A stretch of 25,767 nt of DNA from Pleurotus ostreatus/Saccharomyces cerevisiae fusant (taxonomy: Eukaryota > Opisthokonta): contig JAMQCK010000369.1 of assembly GCA_024196135.1 (NCBI GenBank), positions 1 to 25,767 on the forward strand. Direction: 5' to 3'. Under the pieces are notes generated by a model, which searched no databases, was not told where the DNA came from, and saw nothing but the letters and a program-made list of their open reading frames with translations. Both the position numbers and the translations under genes were made by a program. This document shows, in pieces, positions 19,501 through 25,767 of this stretch. The stretch's first letter is position 1, and each line of letters opens with the position of its first letter.

Positions 19501-19693
19501 AGCCACGACAGTCGATGTGGAGCGCGCATTCTCAGAAGGCCGGAGGGAGGTCAACTTCATGCAGACACAGACGTCGCATGACACATTTAAATCTTCGATG
19601 TTCGTCGGCTCGATGGCCAGGTCCCCGACATTTAGCGTTGACAGGGCAGTAGAAATTCTTGAAGCCGCATTGAAAAATCCTACAGCTATGTAG
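16577..19693 (+). CDS. hAT family transposase, 11 exons, 868 aa
   Basis: Exons by eye: 16577-16973, 17030-17496, 17547-17674, 17727-17805, 17855-17989, 18038-18355, 18409-18684, 18734-18971, 19022-19164, 19219-19453, 19503-19693. They sum to 2607 nt with all phases matching and no internal stop; every intron is GT...AG and 47-57 bp long. The 48-bp intron at 17990-18037 is a multiple of three without a stop, so it could be retained. The N-terminus is disordered and S/P/Y-rich. Residues about 145-180 hold a Cys/His-rich stretch (HFHCKHNHPSH), perhaps a degenerate zinc finger. The catalytic core shows LDGWTSP (D299), NMDNAGN (D364) and RCLLHILNL (C392, H395). A Lys-rich patch (PPKKKKP) and an acidic Ala-rich linker follow, then WNSDFDCLDD. 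The C-terminal hAT dimerisation region carries VDVERAFSEGR (E812, the expected third acidic residue). An in-frame ATG upstream of 16577 is unlikely to be used. Confidence 0.92.
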
Positions 19694-19838
19694 TTTAAGA
19701 ATAGTACTCTACAGGACTTCCATGTATTACAGGCCACTGCAGTGATATTATCGCGCCCGCAGGGCAGACGACAAGAGCTGCGTGAGCAAAGTCTGTAAGT
19801 TGTGGGTGCACATGTACTCGGTTCCACGCTGACCACGT

Positions 19839-19859
19839 GCTGACCGCGGTCGACCGCAG
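19839..19859 (-). repeat. hAT right subterminal repeat (21 bp)
   Basis: This is the exact inverse of 16328-16348, placed about 90 bp inside the right end. More GACCGCGGTC copies lie between it and the terminus (near 19878 and 19901). Confidence 0.85.
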
Positions 19860-19936
19860 CTCGACCGGGTGTTCTGACCGCGGTTGCTGAGTTCCAAATT
19901 GACCGCGGTCAAACATCTGGTCGACGACCAGTCCGT

Positions 19937-19951
19937 CCGTTTTACACCCTA
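19937..19951 (-). repeat. hAT right terminal inverted repeat (15 bp)
   Basis: The sequence CCGTTTTACACCCTA is the exact reverse complement of 16226-16240. It is followed directly by the second copy of the 8-bp target duplication at 19952-19959. Confidence 0.95.
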
Positions 19952-20134
19952 CGCATGGTCAGCGGAAGTTGGAATTGAACATTCGCAACATCGGACCGAC
20001 AAACGCCACGTGGTTTCTGCGTGAGCAACGCCACAAAACATTGTCGGCGAGGGCAGTACGTTCGCTGGTTTGCTGCCTCTTCCACCGTCGTTCCTGCTGT
20101 ATAGCCATCTCGCATCTGCTGCGCCATCTCATTC
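19952..20134 (+). promoter_or_regulatory. Short 5' flank of LEO1 left after the hAT insertion
   Basis: Only 183 bp separate the hAT end from the LEO1 ATG, so this stretch probably holds the 5' untranslated region and core promoter. Anything further upstream was displaced 3.7 kb by the insertion. No clear TATA box is visible. Confidence 0.4.
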
Positions 20135-21709
20135 ATGTCGTCCTACGAAGAAAACACTGCACATGCTCAGGACGATTATGCGCACGACGATGATGTCGAC
20201 ATGAACGCGCTCGAACCCAAAGAAGAGCGGGACCATCGAGGACACACTGACGAGCAGAGTGCGGAGGAGGGGGGCGCGGACGATCTCTTCGGAGAGGATG
20301 AGGAAGAGGCAGAGGCGTGCGTCAATCCTTTGTGATTCTACTGCGTACTTATACAGCTACAGTCCCGCGTCCCCTTCCGGAGGTTCTGACCGGTTGCCTA
20401 CACCAGAAAGGGAGCGGAGGCAGGCCCTCGAATACACTGAGGACACCGAACCTCTGCAGGACCAGGCACCCGTGGCGCTGAAGGAAGCTGAAGTATCGTT
20501 GCCCAACCTCCCCCTCCCAAGAAGCACAGATGGATCGGTTGCGTGCATTCCCCCAGCTCTCCCGACTGGCGCGTTGACCTTCTCCGCAGACATGGGTCGT
20601 CCGAATGCCGAATTTTCTGACCCTCGATACCAAGCCATTCCACCCAGAGACATATGAGGGCCCCGAGAATGAGATGGGCGGCTCCGCGGCAGAAATTCGC
20701 GAACAAAGCCTCTCTATCAAGCTCAAAGTTGAAAACACTATACGGTGGAGATGGGCCAAAAACCAGCTGGGAGAAGATGTGCGTCTACTTCCAACTTTCC
20801 TCTTCCCAGTCCCTAACCCCTTCTTAGGTCCGCCAATCCAACAGCCGCATCATCCGCTGGTCCGACGGCTCCCTCAGCCTCCGCCTCGGCAAGGAGCTGT
20901 TCGACATCCAGCAAACCGTCGACAACTCCGCGACCACCACGCGCCAGACAATGGGCGGCGCCTCCCAGCGGCCCTCGCAAGCGCCCCAGCACTCGCGCCC
21001 CCAGGGCCTCACCTACCTCGTCGCGCAGCACAAGCACTCGCAGGTCCTGCAGGCCGAGGCGCCGATCACCGGCTTCATGTCGCTCACGCCCTCGGACATG
21101 CAGAGCGAGAGCCACCGCCTGCTGGTGAGCGCGGTGAGCCAGAAGCGGAACAAGAGCGTGCGCGTGCGCATGGCGCCGGACCCGACGGTGGACCCGGAGA
21201 AGGAGAAGGCGGAGCTGATCAAGCAGGACGCGAAGAAGACGAAGCGGACAAGGTCGGAGCCCAGGTCAAGAAGGTCGAGGCGGACGGACGATATGTGGAG
21301 CGACGACGATGAGGATGAGGGATATGCGTACGATGAGGACGGTGGTGGAAGGCGCGGCGGTGGCGGCGGCGGGCACAAGAAGGCGAGCCGCACGAAGGAC
21401 GACACGGGCGGAGGGGAGTATCAGGAAGACGACTTCGTTGTCGCGGACGAGTCGGAGGAAGAGGAAGAGCCGTCGTCGAAGCGACGCCGCAATCATGATG
21501 ACGAGGACGACCTTGACCGAGCAGAACGGGAGTTGGAGAGGCGGAACCGCGATGAGAGGAAACAAGGCCACAAAGCCTCTCCACAGCCCGAGGAGTCAGA
21601 CGAGGGCGAGGGCGACATGGACGTGGAGAGCGAGGAGGAGGAAGACCGCATCCGATTACGTCGCGACTCGCGTCGTCGCGTGCAGATCGAGGAAGAGGAG
21701 GAAGAGTAG
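20135..21709 (+). CDS. LEO1: LEO1, PAF1 complex subunit (transcription elongation), 4 exons
   Basis: Exons 20135-20316, 20357-20537, 20590-20778 and 20828-21709 give an open 477-aa protein. The second intron uses an unusual GTTGCG donor; the first is only 40 bp. The protein begins with an acidic region, as Leo1 does. Its conserved core runs over about residues 75-205: RRQALEYTED, EVSLPNLPLP, WVVRMPNFLTLDTKPFHPE (about 123-141), ENTIRWRWAK and SRIIRWSDGSLSLRLG. These are diagnostic for Leo1, a subunit of the nuclear PAF complex that travels with RNA polymerase II and promotes histone H2B ubiquitination and H3K4/K36 methylation. After the core comes a Lys/Arg-rich stretch, a glycine run and a long acidic, serine-rich tail ending in EEEEEE, the usual Leo1 C-terminus. 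It is convergent with ERG7, and an intact hAT lies just upstream. Confidence 0.95.
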
Positions 21710-21887
21710 ATTGTCACTGCCTTTCACCTTCTTGCTGAATCTACCCTGCGTCTCCCTCTTGTCCTCTTCCCAACTTGCATGCAAAAACAATTATTCGAGG
21801 TAGTAAAATAATCCAAAGCAAGATCAAGCACTCCAGCTTCGGACTTGAGCACAAGCGCTACAACTTCGCCCGCAGAGGTACTCGCAG

Positions 21888-24845
21888 TCAGTATTCCCCA
21901 TGCGAAGCACCATTCCCGTTCGCATGCGCAGCGCCATTACCATTCCCATTTGACACCCCATTCCCCTGCCCATTTGGCACCTCATTCCCATTCGCCTTCG
22001 CCCTCAGCCCATTTACATACTTCTGCGCCTTCCCGAGCATCCAGATCGGGAACGCGAACTTGAAGTTGGGGTACGAAATCGCGCACGTCTTGTTGAAGAC
22101 GCCCTCGATGGCCTCTTGCGGCCAGGAGCCGTCCTGTAAGGTGTGTTAGCACGATGGCAGCTACGAGGGCGCTGGGGAAGGAGCAGAATGGGGATGGAGA
22201 GAGGACTAGGACTGGGGACACGCACAGGATTCTGCCTTGACATAACAAGCCGCGCAGCGCGCTCAATGGGCTCCGGATGCGGGTACTTGGCGTGCATGAG
22301 CGCCATGGCGGCCCAACAGGTCTGCACGGACTGCGTCTGCTCGTGCTCGACCCAGCGACTTTGTTCGCAGGACTATAGGGGACGCGTCAGTCACCATTGT
22401 CATACCGTTACGAACGTCCTTATTCGTCGCAACCGAGCAACACAACTGACCTTATAACTCTCTCCCCACCCCCCATCCTCGCGCTGATGGCTGAGCAAGA
22501 AGTCGCACGCCTTGCGGGCGTACGGGCTCGTCTCGTACGTCTCGCCGACGAGGGACAGGCTCTCCGTGGCGAACATGGCCGCGTAGGTGAAGCAGATGCC
22601 CCAAGAGCCAATCCAGCCGCCCTCGGGCGTCTGCGCGTTATGGATGTACTTGATGGCGTCGCGGATGGTGCGGCTGGGGGTGGGAGGTGTTAGGTCAGGC
22701 TCGGAAGGCAGAAGAGGATTGCGATGGGGAAGGCGACGGAAGATTGGGAAGATGAAAGATAGGGTACGCACTCGATTTCCTGCGCACGATAGTCTGGGTA
22801 TAGTTTACGGAAGTGCGAGAGCGCGGTCACGACAGAGGTCGTGCATTCGGGGTAGCAGTATTCGACCATGATGTTTCCTGATGTTTGTGTGAACTAACAT
22901 TGACAAAGGGAGGTGTGCGTCTAAGCTCACCGAAGACCTCTGCGGGGTTCAGCAGTTCCATCCATTGCGGGCCGCGGATAGCTTCGTAGCTGGCGTACCC
23001 GCCGCCCGGGTTCTGCATGGTGAGAAGGCGGTCGACAGGCCAGCGTAGGCGCTCGTCAGAGACGCGCTTTGGCATGTAGCTGGGCGCATCGTCAGGTCGG
23101 GTTTGATTCAGAGACACAGATGGACGTACTCGAGGTGGCTCTGCAGGAACATCACGGACTTCATGCCCTCGGCCGTACAGTCAGAGACAAGGTAGCTCTG
23201 CTCTTTCGTGCTGCGATACCGTTAGCAAGACCGCTGAGTGGTTATTATGAGCCCTACCTGAATCCCCACGCCCCCTTCGTCGCCATCCGATACGCCTCCT
23301 TGAAGTGCTTCGGATTGTCCAGCATCTGCCCCTCATCCAACCACTCCAGCGCCTTCCTCATGCACTCCCGATTCTCCTCCAACTCCGCCAGCCCCGTCTC
23401 CACGCACGCCTGCGTAATAAACGCAATATCCCACAACTGGCTCCCATTCGTCCCGCAGATCCGCATCCCCTCGGGTCCGAGCCACATGAAATCGTGCCGT
23501 TTGATCTCGTGCTGCTTCCACGCTTCGCTTCCCGCGCCCTCGCGGTGGAAGCGCGCGACGAGGTTGAACATCTTGTTTACGGGGGCGAGGGTCTGGTAGG
23601 ACGTGTTCTCGTCCTCCATGACGATGAGCTCGTAGGCACGGTTGATGCCGGCGTTGAGGAGAGGCGGGAAGGGGCATTGGCCGTAGGTGGTGAGGACGAC
23701 GTTGATGAGGTCGTAGATTGCGGAGTGCGGGGCGTAGAGGTCGACGGAGGCGATGTTGTTTCGCTGCGCGGGCCAGTAGATCTTGTAGTAGTCGTCGGTG
23801 TACAGTTCCTGCGAATCATGATATGAGTATCGAGCTCTACGGAAGAAGAGATATGGTCTCACTTGGCGCAAAGCCAACGTCAAGTCATTCGTCGGCATCT
23901 TGAACCTGACGCCATAGAGGTAGCTCATGGCCAAGTACGGTTGTCGGACGTGAATCCACCACCTTGACGGGTGAATTGGAAGCCACTCCGGTAAGAGCCT
24001 GTGCGTGCGTCAGATCCGTATTCCTGCGAGAATAAGCGATAAAATCACCATAATTCAGGCGGTACTGGATTTACGCCCTCCCAGTCGTAGACGTTCAGAA
24101 GCGCCAGCCAAAATTTACCCCATGCGGGAATGGCAGCACAGCCGCCTGTATTTCAGTGAGAAGGACGCAAAACATCGTCTTCGGAAGTACGTACCCAGCT
24201 GGTGCAGTTTGGCCCTCGCCTTCGCGCACGTCGGGTGCTCAGCATCCACACCGAGAAGGCGCAGCGCCACATAATTCAGGCCTGTACCAAAGACCGTCGA
24301 CTGGCCCTCTATGTGACTGCAGTCGCCGATGAGCACAAGAGGGGGTTGTAAAAGAAACGATACTTACAGTCCCCACCCGCCATCCTCCTTCGCCATGTTG
24401 ATGAGGTAGCGAATCATTTCGCGGCGCTCAGGGTCCTTGAACGGCATACCCGAGACGTACGACCCGATGACAAAACCTGGAAGCAGGAACATAGGCCCGC
24501 CGTACTCTCCTGGCCAATGTCCGTCGTGTGCTTGCAGATGTTTGTAGAACTCCATCCCATTTCGGGCCGCCTCGAAGAAGTTGTTCGGCTTCGGGAGGGC
24601 GGGGAGGTTCTGCGGAGACAATTGTAAGTCAGTATTATCTCATAGAATTGCGTTTCAAAACTACTAACAAGAGGAATACCCATCCAGAACTTGTCAACGT
24701 CGTTCATGGGCCACATCTCGCACTCCTCGTCTGTCTCGAGGTAATGCCACGTGTGACGCCCGCCATCGTTGACCAGCAAGCGCCAGCGGTTGTAGTCAGT
24801 AACGGGCTCCTTTCCGGAAACTGGGGCGTCTATGCGGTTGTACAT
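21888..24845 (-). CDS. ERG7: Lanosterol synthase (2,3-oxidosqualene cyclase), 12 exons
   Basis: Exons (high to low): 24669-24845, 24368-24609, 24195-24316, 24049-24145, 23863-23998, 23258-23808, 23130-23210, 22931-23079, 22772-22877, 22451-22673, 22226-22372, 21888-22133. They sum to 2277 nt and an open 758-aa protein with all phases consistent. The enzyme folds 2,3-oxidosqualene into lanosterol, the first cyclic step toward ergosterol, on the ER or lipid-droplet membrane. The N-terminal [20 protein letters not shown] matches fungal Erg7. The catalytic VSDCTAE block places the general-acid aspartate at residue 452, close to D456 of yeast and D455 of human. Several QW-type repeats are visible ([30 protein letters not shown]). 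The start at 24845 ([12 protein letters not shown]) is the first ATG of the frame. The last 41 residues are an added Asn-Gly-rich tail, not part of the usual cyclase fold. Confidence 0.96.
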
Positions 24846-25474
24846 GACGGTCCGGGAGATGTATGCGGCGCCCTCTGCGGGGAAGTATATGGGACTTTGG
24901 CAAATGGTCCGATTTCGGAAAACGCCGAAGGGAGAACCCGTGCCATCACATGACCGCGTCCCGAACTTCAACTTGGCCTCATCTAGGAGTTTTTTCTTCG
25001 CTTGTCATCGGCCACGGCAAGGAGTGAGCGTTGCAAGCGATTTTGTCCATGAGAGAAGCAAGACGGTTGAGGCATACGGTATAAGCGTGCAACGACGAGA
25101 TAGAGTAAATACTGCAAAAAGCGACAACAGTGACGAGTAAGCAATACGATGAGGCGGGGGCAATGGAAGGCGAGCGAGCGCGCTGGCCGCACAGGCGGTG
25201 CACAGTCGCGGCCGAGGAGCAGGGTGTGGCATACGGCTTGGAGGAGTAGGTGTACAGTGAGTATATGTTAAAGAGGGGAAGATGGACGAGGAAGTATACG
25301 GATGGTGGGAAGTATACGTATGATCGAACTATGACCCTAAAAAACGAACGGATATGCTACGCAGGAATTCGAAGGCGAAGGTAGAGGACAGCACATCTGA
25401 GATTATGATGCATGCAAACGGGGCGAGGGAGGGGACGGGAATGGCGGCAGCCGATCGTCCGTTTCCGTTTATAT
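24846..25474. other. Promoter region of ERG7 and 3' flank of the next gene
   Basis: No gene is supported. The reading frame of ERG7 continues open upstream of 24845 to about 25005 without an ATG, but contains no family-conserved sequence, so it is taken as 5' untranslated sequence. Short frames up to 25232 are unremarkable. No clear sterol-response or TATA motif could be assigned by eye. Confidence 0.45.
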
Positions 25475-25724
25475 CTAACCGATGTCCGTAGCCTCGAGGC
25501 GCGGGTGCCGAGTAGGCGTGGCCGGCCTGGCGGCTGACACGACAGCGGACTCAGTCTTCGTCCCTGCGTAGGCCTGCGTGTTTGCTGCGGTTGAGATACA
25601 ATGTCCGATTAGGCCAAAGAAGTACATACAGTTAACGATGTGGAGCAGGCCGTCCTCTCCTTCCTTCAAGTCCTTCCGTATAGACACATGCCCTGATCTG
25701 TGATTGAGCACTCCGAGGGCCTGA
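25475..25724 (-). CDS. Probable 3' end of an unrecognised gene running off the right edge
   Basis: Two phased exons can be proposed: 25475-25584 (stop at 25475) and 25630-25724. They are joined by a 45-bp intron with strong borders (GTATGT...CCGCAG). The upstream exon could begin after a further acceptor (GTGCAG) whose donor would be outside the window. The peptide includes GVLNHRSGHVSIRKDLKEGE, then DGLLHIVN, then a Thr/Ala/Pro-rich tail. I do not recognise the family. The good splice borders are the main reason to list it. Confidence 0.35.
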
Positions 25725-25767
25725 CTGCACCTCTATGCTGCGACTGACTGGCGGCTCTGCTTCGCCC

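Larger units (their letters stand above)
16226..19951 (+). mobile_element. Complete, apparently autonomous hAT transposon, 3726 bp
   Basis: The ends are perfect 15-bp inverted repeats (TAGGGTGTAAAACGG at 16226-16240 and its complement at 19937-19951), of the TAGGG-TG kind known from hAT elements. The element is bordered by a perfect 8-bp target duplication, CGCATGGT, at 16218-16225 and 19952-19959. Both subterminal regions are packed with CGGTC/GACCG words, including a 21-bp sequence at 16328-16348 repeated inverted at 19839-19859. The interior holds a multi-exon transposase whose frame is open throughout. Intact ends, an intact duplication and an open transposase together suggest a young and possibly still mobile copy. 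It ends 183 bp upstream of the LEO1 start codon. Confidence 0.95.

Noticed and set aside
24846..24971. Longer N-terminus for ERG7 starting at a TTG
   Set aside because: No ATG exists in that extension and its residues do not resemble Erg7. The ATG at 24845 gives the typical start.

Overview
The window looks like nuclear DNA of a basidiomycete fungus, most likely an Agaricomycete and possibly a polypore. The coding DNA is GC-rich. Genes are broken by many short introns (about 40-60 bp) with GT...AG borders. Intron-poor F-box-like proteins of a type expanded in mushrooms lie beside conserved single-copy genes (lanosterol synthase, the PAF-complex subunit LEO1, an SLC35F-type transporter, OHCU decarboxylase). 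All multi-exon models here were spliced by eye; reading-frame phases were checked across every junction, but no transcript or homology search was available.

Layout, left to right. (1) 0.3-8.8 kb: three related F-box/leucine-rich-like genes, one on the minus strand (326-2194) and two on the plus strand (2893-4455 and 7277-8830). Between the second and third lie two non-autonomous DNA transposons, only 36 bp apart. One is 1185 bp with an 8-bp target duplication (4952-6136). The other is about 957 bp with 44-bp perfect inverted repeats (6173-7129). (2) 9.5-11.2 kb: an 11-exon SLC35F-like membrane transporter on the minus strand. (3) 12.1-12.7 kb: a single-exon OHCU decarboxylase of the urate degradation pathway, minus strand. 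(4) 14.1-15.6 kb: a two-exon protein of unknown function with a conserved-looking C-terminal domain, minus strand. (5) 16.2-20.0 kb: a complete hAT transposon of 3726 bp with perfect terminal inverted repeats, a perfect 8-bp target duplication and an uninterrupted 11-exon transposase gene of 868 codons. It ends 183 bp before the start codon of LEO1. (6) 20.1-24.8 kb: LEO1 (plus) and lanosterol synthase ERG7 (minus), convergent with 178 bp between stop codons. (7) The right edge holds the probable 3' end of an unrecognised minus-strand gene.

The genes do not form an obvious pathway cluster: the housekeeping genes act in sterol synthesis, transcription elongation, purine catabolism and membrane transport. 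The most notable content is the mobile DNA: an apparently intact hAT in the 5' region of a transcription elongation gene, and two passenger elements in the gap between F-box paralogues.
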